Assembly (NCBI RefSeq): GCF_009765835.1
Contig: NZ_LMUS01000001.1
Coordinates: forward strand, 1,106,198 to 1,170,197
DNA from: Granulicella sp. L56
GTDB lineage: Bacteria; Acidobacteriota; Terriglobia; Terriglobales; Acidobacteriaceae
Reading direction: 5' to 3'
DNA length: 64,000 nucleotides
Below are positions 1 to 7,498 of this stretch, piece after piece. A program made the position numbers and the translations under genes. The notes below the pieces were generated by a model. It did no database searches. It saw only the letters and a list, made by a program, of their open reading frames with translations, and had not been told where the DNA came from. The first letter of the stretch is position 1, and each line of letters starts with the position of its first letter.

Positions 1-778
1 CAACGTCATCGGCGGACAGCCCGTTCCGTTGCAGCAATGTCTCGCTCAACTCCGCCATCTTGCGTACCGCAACTTTGAATACCGCTCCGCCGGCCTGATG
101 AACGTAGTGCATCTTCTGCGCAACCGTCTCCGCCGTCGAAGGATTCAGGCTGCCGCCGCCCGGCATGTAGAGCGACGACGCACCCGAGCCGTCGATCTCA
201 TGCACAAAATCCACCAGGCCGATCTCACCCTCCTCTGCCGGCTCCAGTAAGACCGCTCCCGCGCCATCGCCAAACAGGATGCAGGTCGACCGGTCGGTGT
301 AGTCCAGAATGGAGCTCATCACATCCGCTCCAATCACCATGACCTTCTTATGAACGCCGCTCTCAATCAGCTTCGCCGCCACCTGTAACGCATACGGAAA
401 GCCCGAACAGGCCGCCGAAAGATCGAACCCCCATGCTCCCTTCGCGCCCAGCTTGTCCTGCACCAGGCAAGCCGTCGCCGGAAAGAACATGTCCGGGGTC
501 ACGGTCGCAACAATAATCGCCTCAACTTCGCTCGCCTCAATCCCCCGGGCTGCCAGACACCGCTTCGCTGCCTCCACCGCAAGATCGCTGGTGGCCACAC
601 CTTTTTCGACGATGTGCCGTTCGTGGATTCCCGTGCGCTCCACAATCCACTGGTCGTTGGTCTCCACCATCTTTTCGAGATCGGCATTGGTCAACAACCG
701 CGGCGGAACATAAGCTCCCACCGAACTGATCTTCGCTCTTACCTGTACCCGCGGTTTCAACGTCAAACTCAAATCCAT
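1..778 (-). CDS. fabH: Beta-ketoacyl-ACP synthase III, C-terminus cut by window edge
   Basis: Starts type II fatty acid synthesis in the cytoplasm by condensing acetyl-CoA (or a branched primer) with malonyl-ACP. About 259 residues are visible. The ATG at 778 is preceded by an in-frame stop, which limits the start to this ATG or an adjacent GTG. C124 in the motif DLSAACSGF is the expected nucleophile, and [10 protein letters not shown] at 170-179 fits the thiolase fold. The His and Asn of the catalytic triad would lie beyond the left edge. The family is usually about 325-335 residues, so roughly 70 are missing. The SRP RNA gene lies upstream on the same strand. Confidence 0.95.
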   Translation of the reverse strand, partial: MDLSLTLKPRVQVRAKISSVGAYVPPRLLTNADLEKMVETNDQWIVERTGIHERHIVEKGVATSDLAVEAAKRCLAARGIEASEVEAIIVATVTPDMFFPATACLVQDKLGAKGAWGFDLSAACSGFPYALQVAAKLIESGVHKKVMVIGADVMSSILDYTDRSTCILFGDGAGAVLLEPAEEGEIGLVDFVHEIDGSGASSLYMPGGGSLNPSTAETVAQKMHYVHQAGGAVFKVAVRKMAELSETLLQRNGLSADDV

Positions 779-923
779 CACCTCGTCAGCAACCAGAATA
801 CAAAACTATTCGCCATCAACACTATCCGCTGTAAGACGTACCATACTCGGCCACAGACGCAGGTCTCCGCGTTCCATCGTCCATGCTTTCAGATTTTCAG
901 AGGAGAAAGAAGGGGGAGAAAGT

Positions 924-1020
924 GTACCGGGCGACCCACTGCGCCCATACTAGCCCGTTACCGTTGCTTCCTTCCGGACCTGGCGGGGTTGGCGGGATTA
1001 CGTCGCGTAGGACCCGGCAC
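924..1020 (-). ncRNA. ffs: Signal recognition particle RNA, small bacterial (4.5S-like) type
   Basis: RNA scaffold of the signal recognition particle, which binds Ffh and targets nascent membrane proteins. The minus strand carries the near-invariant core CAGGTCCGGAAGGAAGCA, which forms the GGAA-tetraloop hairpin and asymmetric loop that Ffh binds. The ends pair (GTGCCGGG at the 5' end with CCCGGTAC at the 3' end), giving a hairpin of about 97 nt, the usual size of the short bacterial form. End coordinates are estimated from this pairing. Confidence 0.93.
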
Positions 1021-1126
1021 AACTCCATCCTAACATCGCCGGGCCGTATGCCAAAACTCGATGACAATCGCCTACGCCGCGCAGGAGATTGCCAGCAAGC
1101 TGCTCCACCACATACGCTTATGCATC

Positions 1127-2110
1127 ATGCGATTTGTCCTACCCCTTTTGCTCGCCCTCTCGCTCAGTGCCAATGCGCAGGACGTCCACGTCCGCGTCTC
1201 CCCGAACGTCAAGACCGGCATCGAGGGCACCACCGAGTTCCCCACCATCCAAATGGCGATGGACCACCACCCCTTCGCCGGTCCTGGAGGCAGGGTCTAT
1301 ATCGAGATCGCTCCCGGCACCTATCACGAGCGCGTCATCGTCACCCAGAACCACGCCAACATCACCTTCCTCGGCATGGGCAAGTCGCCTGAAGACGTCG
1401 TTATCACTAACTCGCTCAACGCCAAGCAAGCCGGGGGCACCTTCTTCACCGAGACCGTTGAGATCAACGGCGTTGGATTTGAAGCGGACAACATCACCTT
1501 CGAGAACACCGCAGGTAACACCGGGCAGGCGGTAGCCGTAGCCGACCGCAGCGACCGCTCCATCTTTAAACACTGCCGCTTCCTCGGCCATCAGGACACG
1601 CTCTTCGCCGATTACGGCCGCCAATATTACGTCGACTCGTACATCGAAGGCGGTGTCGACTTCATCTTCGGCAACGCCACCGCCGTCTTCAACCACGATG
1701 AGTTGCACTCTAACGGCCCCGGCTTTCTCACCGCTCAATCCCGCACCGCAGCCGACCAAACCACCGGCTACGTCATCCTCAATAGCAAGGTCACCAGCGG
1801 AATCGATCCCTCGACGAAAGGTATTGGCCTTGGCCGTCCCTGGCGTCCCTTCTCCCGCGTCATCTATATCAACACCGAACTGCCCAGCGACGTTTCACCC
1901 GCAGGCTGGAACAACTGGGGCAAGACCTCTAATGAGCAGACCACCTTCTACGCCGAATCCAACAGCGCAGGCCCCGGAGCCAACCCCTCCGCCCGCGTTC
2001 CCTGGTCGCATCAACTCACAGCAGCAAAGTCAAAGCGATTCCTGCCCGCAAAGTTCCTGAGCGGCAAAGACCACTGGAACCCCGAAGCTGAAGCAAAAAA
2101 ACTTCCGTGA
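1127..2110 (+). CDS. Secreted pectinesterase (carbohydrate esterase family 8)
   Basis: Removes methyl esters from pectin, presumably outside the inner membrane during growth on plant polymer. The chosen ATG gives a clean signal peptide (MRFVLPLLLALSLSANAQ); an upstream ATG at 1061 would bury it. CE8 signatures follow in order: GTYHERV near 64-70, QAVAVA near 134-139, GHQDTL with D157, EGGVDFIFG with D178, and GLGRPW with R237. These are the expected catalytic aspartates and substrate-binding arginine. At 327 residues it is a single-domain enzyme of normal length. No other pectin genes are adjacent. Confidence 0.93.
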   Translation: MRFVLPLLLALSLSANAQDVHVRVSPNVKTGIEGTTEFPTIQMAMDHHPFAGPGGRVYIEIAPGTYHERVIVTQNHANITFLGMGKSPEDVVITNSLNAKQAGGTFFTETVEINGVGFEADNITFENTAGNTGQAVAVADRSDRSIFKHCRFLGHQDTLFADYGRQYYVDSYIEGGVDFIFGNATAVFNHDELHSNGPGFLTAQSRTAADQTTGYVILNSKVTSGIDPSTKGIGLGRPWRPFSRVIYINTELPSDVSPAGWNNWGKTSNEQTTFYAESNSAGPGANPSARVPWSHQLTAAKSKRFLPAKFLSGKDHWNPEAEAKKLP

Positions 2111-2139
2111 CCTCCAAGCTTTCAATCTGGCAAAAACTC

Positions 2140-2145
2140 TATAAT
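2140..2145 (+). promoter_or_regulatory. TATAAT box just upstream of the metal cassette
   Basis: A consensus -10 hexamer lies 4 bases before the ATG at 2150 and 10 before the in-frame ATG at 2156. No good -35 hexamer is visible. If it is used, the message would begin at or very near the start codon. Confidence 0.35.
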
Positions 2146-2149
2146 TGAG

Positions 2150-2509
2150 ATGTTCATGCGCCGCCTCCTCAGCTTCGTCGCGGTATTACTTCTGGTGGCC
2201 TCAGCGGCACCGGTGATGGCCTGCGTCACCAACCTCGCGATGAGCCAGACAGAAAGCGCCTGCTGCCGCTCCATGCACGGCCAATGCGGTGAGATGGCAA
2301 AGATGGGCTGCTGCCAGACGGTCGTTCACAACGACTCGCCTCAGGCCGCCACCGAGACGGCATCGCTCGCAGTCCATTGGACCGTCTTCACGCAAGGAGA
2401 CAGCCTCACAATGCCTGTAGTGCTGGACAATCCAGTCCAGCAGACATCTATGGCAGAACACTCCCCACCCGGCCTGCTCATCGCTCGAACCACCGTTCTA
2501 CGAATCTGA
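2150..2509 (+). CDS. Small secreted Cys/Met/His-containing protein, first gene of metal cassette
   Basis: Unrecognised exported protein of 119 residues (117 if the ATG at 2156 is used). An N-terminal signal peptide (RRLLSFVAVLLLVASAAPVMA) is followed by a cysteine-dense stretch with two CC pairs, CCRSMHGQC and MGCCQTVVH, interleaved with Met and His. The C-terminal half lacks Cys. The mature N-terminus looks suited to binding a soft metal ion; this is inference from composition. It leads a same-strand run with a barrel-like protein, a MerP-like and a MerT-like protein, which supports a role in periplasmic or surface metal handling. Confidence 0.65.
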   Translation: MFMRRLLSFVAVLLLVASAAPVMACVTNLAMSQTESACCRSMHGQCGEMAKMGCCQTVVHNDSPQAATETASLAVHWTVFTQGDSLTMPVVLDNPVQQTSMAEHSPPGLLIARTTVLRI

Positions 2510-2609
2510 TCTCCGCTTCCGGTCTTTGACAGCAGACACACTCTGACGTGTGCCTGAACTTCTCTGTTAACTTCTCCCGCAATCAAAGAGACCAAAAAGG
2601 AAGCGTTCC

Positions 2610-3461
2610 ATGAAGATCATTCTGGCTTTGGCCTGCGCTCTGACGCTGGCAAGTCCCGCGCTGGCCGCTGGGCATGGGCCTGTATTCGGCTATGCCACCC
2701 CCGTAAATTCGCAAGGCGAGTTCAGCTTCGACAGCGGCCTCATCGGCCGCCACGGCTCGCTCGGAAACGCGCTGACCGAGAGTTCACAAATCGGCTACGG
2801 CATCACTCCACACATCACCTTCACCGCGGTTCTGCCTGCCACCTTCGGCAGTGCCGCTCTCCCCGAAACCCGTCTGGCCGGAGGAGGCGAGTGGTCAAGC
2901 TCCGTCGCATGGAGGTTCCAGCACTCCGTTACCTCGGTCGGGCGACGAATTGAATCCACCGCCTCCCTTGGGCTCGTCGTTCCCGGCCCGCAGCAGGATA
3001 GCGGCGTCCTCGCCAACCTCCATCGCGCACCGGGAGTAGCCGCAACCCTTGCGTCGGGGCTGGCCTCGCGCAGCCAATACCTCTGGTTTGGCGGTGGCTA
3101 CACGCGCTTCGCCGAAGCCCACACCGACCGCCGTCCCGACACCATCTCCTGGAGCACGGTCTATGGCTATCGTCCGCCCCGGTTGCGTCGCGACGTCAAT
3201 CACTGGGACTACCGCGGCTTTGCCGAGCTGACCGGCGAGCACACTGGCGCAGTACGCAGCCAGGGAAACCCGCTGGCTCACAGCGAAACGACCAGCCTGT
3301 GGCTCGGTCCTTCGATCCTCGCCATCCTCAAAGACGTTGCGATCGAAGGCGGCATTCAGGCTCCTCTCTATCGGGACGCCTCCGCCTCGCTCTATGGCCA
3401 CGAGAGCATTCGCTTCGCCATCAACTTCAGCTATCTCAAATACTCTTCGCACGCATACTGA
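2610..3461 (+). CDS. Exported barrel-like envelope protein of the metal cassette
   Basis: 283-residue protein with a signal peptide (MKIILALACALTLASPALAA). The mature part alternates short hydrophobic and polar strands rich in Gly, Ser, Tyr and Trp and ends with an aromatic strand (SIRFAINFSYLKYSSHAY), the usual look of an outer-membrane beta-barrel. I cannot assign a named family. It sits 13 bases upstream of the HMA protein gene, so co-transcription is likely. A role as an outer-membrane channel or receptor for the same metal is inference from context. Start chosen for the signal peptide and the upstream AAGGAAG. Confidence 0.6.
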   Translation: MKIILALACALTLASPALAAGHGPVFGYATPVNSQGEFSFDSGLIGRHGSLGNALTESSQIGYGITPHITFTAVLPATFGSAALPETRLAGGGEWSSSVAWRFQHSVTSVGRRIESTASLGLVVPGPQQDSGVLANLHRAPGVAATLASGLASRSQYLWFGGGYTRFAEAHTDRRPDTISWSTVYGYRPPRLRRDVNHWDYRGFAELTGEHTGAVRSQGNPLAHSETTSLWLGPSILAILKDVAIEGGIQAPLYRDASASLYGHESIRFAINFSYLKYSSHAY

Positions 3462-3473
3462 AAGGACTTCAAC

Positions 3474-3965
3474 ATGAAGAAGATCTTCGCACTCGCATTG
3501 ATTACGGTTTTCAGCTCCGCCGCACACGCCGAATACAGGCAGGTCAACATGACCGTCTTCGGCATGGACTGCGCCCCCTGCGCCCACGCCATCCACGTAT
3601 CCATGAAGGGAATCAAGGGCGTGGACACGGTGAATGTAGACCTCAACACCGGCCTGGTAACAATCTCCCTCACTCCCGGAAATACTGCCGGGATGCACCA
3701 ATTCGAAGAAGCCGTCGAAAAGAACGGCTTCACTCATAAAGACGCGACTGTAGTCGTGCGCGGCAAACTTACCGGCGCAGCAGGCGCGCCCATCCTCGAA
3801 GTAGAAGGCACCAGCGACCACTACGCGCTCACGCCTTCTGCGCAACAGGCAGACATCGCCTCGTTGATAGGCAAGCTGGTAGAAGTCAACGGACTACTGC
3901 CTCAGGCCGCAAAGGGCAAGCTACCCGACACGCTGCACTACAAGACCATCACGGAGGCACAATGA
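3474..3965 (+). CDS. Periplasmic heavy-metal-binding HMA protein (MerP-like) with extra C-terminal domain
   Basis: Signal peptide (MKKIFALALITVFSSAAHA), then a heavy-metal-associated domain at about 21-92 with the metal-binding motif GMDCAPC. The beta-alpha-beta pattern resembles MerP and CopZ. Unlike MerP (about 90 residues) it continues for about 70 more residues, starting VVVRGKLTG and predicted mostly beta, possibly a small OB-like fold; that is inference. The stop overlaps the start of the MerT-like gene by 4 bases (ATGA), indicating translational coupling. It probably hands a soft metal ion to the membrane partner. Confidence 0.8.
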   Translation: MKKIFALALITVFSSAAHAEYRQVNMTVFGMDCAPCAHAIHVSMKGIKGVDTVNVDLNTGLVTISLTPGNTAGMHQFEEAVEKNGFTHKDATVVVRGKLTGAAGAPILEVEGTSDHYALTPSAQQADIASLIGKLVEVNGLLPQAAKGKLPDTLHYKTITEAQ

Positions 3966-4396
3966 ACGCGCTCACCTTGCCAAATGCTCCCGAGCAGCGT
4001 AGCCGCCGTGCCACGCTGCTCAACTACTTCTCCCTCTTCAGTTCGTTCAGCACGCTGCTCTGCTGTGCGCTGCCTTCCGTACTTGTCCTGTTGGGGATGG
4101 GAGCGACGGTAGCTTCGCTCTTATCCGTCGCACCCTGGCTCGTCAGTCTGTCACGCCACAAGATCTGGACTTTCAGCATCTCCGGCGTGCTGATCGCAAC
4201 CAGCTTCGTCGTGACCTATTGGATAGCGCCGCGCCTGCAACAAGGCGAAGCCTGTTCAGCAGACGACCCTACAGCCTGCGGAACGGCAACCAGAATGAGC
4301 AAAGTTCTGCTCTGGATCTCAGCCGCGATTTGGAGCGCAGGCTTCTTCGTCGCCTACCTATTGGCTCCAATCCTTCAACACATGGACCGACCATAG
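3962..4396 (+). CDS. MerT-like inner-membrane metal transporter
   Basis: 144 residues with three to four hydrophobic segments. The first carries LLCCALPSVLVLLGMGA, matching the vicinal-Cys first helix of MerT (CC, then P, then LG..GA). A later loop has a second Cys pair (EACSADDPTAC) placed like the cytoplasmic Cys pair of MerT, followed by LLWISAAIW and a last helix. In mercury operons MerP passes Hg(II) to MerT. Here no merA or merR is seen, so substrate and direction are unknown. Overlaps the HMA gene by 4 bases. Confidence 0.72.
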   Translation: MNALTLPNAPEQRSRRATLLNYFSLFSSFSTLLCCALPSVLVLLGMGATVASLLSVAPWLVSLSRHKIWTFSISGVLIATSFVVTYWIAPRLQQGEACSADDPTACGTATRMSKVLLWISAAIWSAGFFVAYLLAPILQHMDRP

Positions 4397-4432
4397 TTAC
4401 GGCAAGCCTTTTCGAAACCCTATTCCATCAAG

Positions 4433-4472
4433 GCCCCTGTCTTTCGCCGTTCCTCAGGCAAAAGACAGGGGC
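4433..4472 (+). terminator. Hairpin after the metal cassette
   Basis: Perfect 12-bp inverted repeat GCCCCTGTCTTT / AAAGACAGGGGC around a 16-nt loop, 36 bases after the MerT-like stop codon. No run of T follows, so it may stabilise or attenuate the transcript instead of being a strong intrinsic terminator. Confidence 0.5.
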
Positions 4473-4542
4473 ACCAACATGAGTGCGCATCATATGTTCT
4501 ACCCGCACAGTGAGCCAATTTGCTATCGTCATCTTCAAGCCA

Positions 4543-5277
4543 ATGATCTTTCCGCCACCTCTCGCGTTGCTGCTCTTCCCCGCCATGCTCCTCCTGCTTG
4601 AGCTTGGGCGTCGCTTTCGTGCCAGCCGAAAGCATCCCGTGCAAAGCAACGCAGTCGAAGGTGCGGTCTTTGCTCTCTTCGGCCTCCTGCTGGCCTTCAC
4701 CTTCTCTGGAGCGGTCACCCGCTACGATGCGCATCGCCAGTTGGTCGTTCAGGAGACCAACGCCATCGGCACCGCCTATCTCCGCCTCGACCTGGTTGCT
4801 CCCCCAGCGCAACCAGCTCTCCGCCAGCTCTTCCGCGACTACACCACCTCGCGCCTCCATCTCTTCGATGAGGTCCACGAAGAGGTCTCGCCGGAGAGCG
4901 AGCGTCTGCAGCGCGAGATCTGGCGCCAATCCGTCGCCTCCGCATCCGCCCCTGGAGCCAGCCCAGACGCCTCCAAACTCCTTCTTCCTGCGCTGAACGA
5001 CATGATCGACATCACGGCCACCCGCCAGAATGCATTCAACATGCATCCTCCTATGATTGTTTTCCTGCTTCTATTTGCCTTCAGCCTCGGCTGTGCCTTC
5101 CTCGCCGGTTACGGCATGACCGCCGTTCCTCGAAACTGGCTCTATATCGTGGCTCTCGCCGCCGCTGTTACTCTCACCATCTATGCCACTCTTGAGATCG
5201 AATTCCCCCGCCAAGGTCTTATCCGTCTGACGAATACCGACCAAACTTTCATCGATCTCCGCAGTTCCATGAACTAA
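4543..5277 (+). CDS. DUF4239-type membrane protein
   Basis: Integral membrane protein of unknown function with hydrophobic segments at about 3-18 and 39-57, a soluble middle region, and two C-terminal helices at about 175-215. The layout and the motif SGAVTRYDAHRQLVVQETNAIG match bacterial DUF4239 (bestrophin-like) proteins of about 250 residues. The ATG at 4543 is preferred over one at 4483 because the upstream extension is not hydrophobic and would overlap the hairpin region. It lies 49 bases before a FUSC-family gene, a likely partner in one transcript. Confidence 0.75.
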   Translation: MIFPPPLALLLFPAMLLLLELGRRFRASRKHPVQSNAVEGAVFALFGLLLAFTFSGAVTRYDAHRQLVVQETNAIGTAYLRLDLVAPPAQPALRQLFRDYTTSRLHLFDEVHEEVSPESERLQREIWRQSVASASAPGASPDASKLLLPALNDMIDITATRQNAFNMHPPMIVFLLLFAFSLGCAFLAGYGMTAVPRNWLYIVALAAAVTLTIYATLEIEFPRQGLIRLTNTDQTFIDLRSSMN

Positions 5278-5326
5278 TCCCTGGGAACTGACTTCGACCC
5301 AAGGCGGCATCCTAAAAGAGACAAGA

Positions 5327-6466
5327 ATGCCGACCACTGCCAATCCACCCGCGCCAGCCCGACACGGCTACCTCGCCGACATCTATACCTTCGACTGGAA
5401 GCAGTTTTCGTTTCGCATCCCGTTCATCGGCGTTATCCCGATCGGCCTCTGCCTCTTCCTCGGAGTCGCTCTCGGCCATCCCTCCGCCGGTCTGATCGCA
5501 GGCGGCGGAGCCTTCACCATCGGCTTCGGCGTCAACCAGCGCATCGCCGACTCCCGGCTCTGGCCCATGATCGCGGCTACTGCCGCTGTGTTTCTCTCCA
5601 CCATGATCGGGATGCTCGTCGGCCACCGCGGCTTCACGCTTGTCCTCGCCGCGGCCATCTGGGGATTCATCTACGGCATTCTCACCGCACGCGCCGCAGG
5701 CATCAGTTGGGTCGGGCAGCAAGCGGCCATCACCCTCTTCGTAGCCTCCGCCTTCCCTGCCAGCTTCCACTCCGCATTACTCCGGGCGCTGCTCCTCACT
5801 GGCGGCGGAGCGCTGCAAATCCTCATCACCAGCCTCTGCCTTCGCCTCCTACCCGAACTCGCCGCCGACCTTCGCGCCATTCGCCAGACCAGCAGCGAAG
5901 AGCTGGGCCATCTGCTCCGCAGTAACTTCGCTCGCTATCGAATGCTGGTACGCCTTCGCGCCATGCCCGAAAACCTTCGGCACATCCCCACCTTTCCCTT
6001 CGCGATTCGCATGGCCCTCACCGTAGGCATCTCCGCCGAGGTCTATCGCCGTCTCGGCGTCCAGAGCGGCTATTGGATCCCCATGACTGCGCTCCTCGTG
6101 CAAAAGCCAGCCTTCTCCGAGACCTTCTCCCGGGCCTTCCTCCGCATAGGCGGAACTCTCGCCGGTGCCGTCATCTCCACTATCTTTCTCGTTCACATCC
6201 GGCCAGACCCTTACTATCTAGCGGCACTGACTACCTTCTTCGCTCTCTGGTCGTACGCCACCAACACCGTCAACTACGGCCTCTACACACTTTTCCTCAC
6301 CTCGTACATCGTCTTTCTACTCTCGCTCTATAGGCTTCCCGGCCCCGTGATCGCGCATCGCCGCGCCTACTGCACCATCGCCGGAGGACTGATAGCACTC
6401 ATCATTCACATCGATGCCATCCGGCGTCTTCGCAATCGCCAACGCACGATTCCGTCGCAGATATAG
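5327..6466 (+). CDS. FUSC-family (aromatic-acid exporter-like) membrane protein
   Basis: 379 residues with an N-terminal block of about six helices (40-180), a cytoplasmic linker rich in Arg and Glu (180-225), and a second helical block ending near 360. The segment SGYWIPMTALLVQKPAFSETFSRAFLRIGGT is the characteristic FUSC pattern seen in AaeB- and YccS-like proteins, where it precedes the second helical block. Such proteins export aromatic acids or have unknown cargo. No adaptor-protein gene (AaeA or HlyD type) is adjacent, so the substrate cannot be inferred. Confidence 0.82.
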   Translation: MPTTANPPAPARHGYLADIYTFDWKQFSFRIPFIGVIPIGLCLFLGVALGHPSAGLIAGGGAFTIGFGVNQRIADSRLWPMIAATAAVFLSTMIGMLVGHRGFTLVLAAAIWGFIYGILTARAAGISWVGQQAAITLFVASAFPASFHSALLRALLLTGGGALQILITSLCLRLLPELAADLRAIRQTSSEELGHLLRSNFARYRMLVRLRAMPENLRHIPTFPFAIRMALTVGISAEVYRRLGVQSGYWIPMTALLVQKPAFSETFSRAFLRIGGTLAGAVISTIFLVHIRPDPYYLAALTTFFALWSYATNTVNYGLYTLFLTSYIVFLLSLYRLPGPVIAHRRAYCTIAGGLIALIIHIDAIRRLRNRQRTIPSQI

Positions 6467-6599
6467 GAAGACGCCACAGCGAAAGAGAATTCGTTCTCGG
6501 GGCAAGCGCGATGATGCAGGCGGCGATGACAATGCATCAAATTTGAACTCCCTCGATCTAGTCAGAGCGATCCAAAATTTCTATATTTTTCGTTGAAGT

Positions 6600-6715
6600 T
6601 GCAATTTTTTGCACTCAAACTCCGAAGAAAAAACGAGCCGACTCAACCCTAAAAATGCGAAATGCAAGGATCCACATGCGGCCTGCAACATGTTTTCGAT
6701 ATGCAATTTATTGCA
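6600..6715 (+). promoter_or_regulatory. Two copies of a TGCAA-N4-TTGCA inverted repeat upstream of the PEP-CTERM gene
   Basis: TGCAATTTTTTGCA at 6600-6613 and TGCAATTTATTGCA at 6702-6715 are the same 14-base perfect inverted repeat with different centres, 102 bp apart. The 334-bp region between the FUSC gene and the PEP-CTERM start is AT-rich compared with its surroundings and holds no convincing gene. Two identical symmetrical half-site pairs suggest binding of a dimeric regulator, possibly with looping. Confidence 0.5.
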
Positions 6716-6800
6716 TCCAATATGGCAAAATACTTCACCAAAAACATTCTTGTAGTATCTGCATCTATTGGCAGAGATTTACTTAGGAGACTCATCCACA

Positions 6801-7358
6801 GTGCACAAAATTCTTTCTTCTCTCGCAGTTATGGCCGCTCTCGTAGCGGTCCCTTCCGTCATGCATGCCACTCCGATCACCGGTCAGTTCTCCATCACCG
6901 GCGCATCAGTGACAGATAGCGGATCGTCCCTCACCTTCATCCCCAGCTCGATCGCAGTTGGTGCGGCCAACACGCTCACCGGCTCGTTCACAACATTGCT
7001 CTCTGCGAACGAGGGTGGCACCATCACCCAAGTCATTGACTACAACCCCTACGTTGCCGGCAGCGGAGTCATCACGCTGACGAACATCGATGGAACAACT
7101 GTCACCTACACCATCGACACACTCACCGAGACCAGCGTCAAGGGTTTCGATCTTTTCTCCGGCACCGGTATCATCACCACCAACGCGGCTGGTTATGATT
7201 CGACCTCAGGAACCATTCTGTTCTCGAGCCAGGGCAACGGAACCGTGACCTTCTCGGCAACGACGACGGCATCTCCTGTCCCCGAGCCCTCGACCCTTGC
7301 TCTCCTCGGCACCGGCCTGGTCGGTCTCGCCGGTGTGATCAAGCGCCGCTTGGCATAA
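6801..7358 (+). CDS. PEP-CTERM-anchored exported protein
   Basis: Secreted protein of 185 residues. The GTG at 6801 begins a signal peptide (VHKILSSLAVMAALVAVPSVMHA) and has AGGAG about 11 bases upstream; an ATG at 6768 lies before that AGGAG and is rejected. The body is Thr/Ser/Gly-rich, beta-type, and almost without Cys. It ends with a sorting signal: VPEPSTLALLGTGLVGLAG, then IKRRLA. PEP-CTERM proteins are processed by exosortase (EpsH/XrtA), usually with exopolysaccharide production. No exosortase gene is in this window. Confidence 0.88.
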   Translation: MHKILSSLAVMAALVAVPSVMHATPITGQFSITGASVTDSGSSLTFIPSSIAVGAANTLTGSFTTLLSANEGGTITQVIDYNPYVAGSGVITLTNIDGTTVTYTIDTLTETSVKGFDLFSGTGIITTNAAGYDSTSGTILFSSQGNGTVTFSATTTASPVPEPSTLALLGTGLVGLAGVIKRRLA

Positions 7359-7381
7359 CCGTTTCAACAGCACACCACATC

Positions 7382-7429
7382 GCGGGCACCGTGAACAGGC
7401 TGGAAAATCAATCTGTTCACGGTGCCCGC
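7382..7429 (+). terminator. Strong 17-bp hairpin after the PEP-CTERM gene
   Basis: GCGGGCACCGTGAACAG (7382-7398) pairs perfectly with CTGTTCACGGTGCCCGC (7413-7429) around a 14-nt A-rich loop, 23 bases after the stop codon. Only a weak T tract follows. It separates this gene from rimO. Confidence 0.75.
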
Positions 7430-7483
7430 TACATTTAAAGCCTTCTCTCAAGCCTCCTGGCTACAAAAAACCAAGGGAAACGC

Positions 7484-7489
7484 TATAAT
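7484..7489 (+). promoter_or_regulatory. TATAAT box immediately before rimO
   Basis: A consensus -10 hexamer ends 9 bases before the GTG start at 7499, and no ribosome binding site lies between them. If both are used, rimO would be translated from a leaderless or nearly leaderless message. The -35 is not clear. Confidence 0.45.
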
Positions 7490-7498
7490 TAAGCTTCT

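Noticed and set aside
883..1392. Open frame across the SRP RNA and pectinesterase start
   Set aside because: It covers a conserved RNA gene and the signal peptide of the pectinesterase in another frame.
2895..3845. 316-codon open frame antisense to the barrel-like and HMA genes
   Set aside because: It opposes two genes with signal peptides and a clear HMA domain; composition is typical of an antisense shadow in high-GC DNA.
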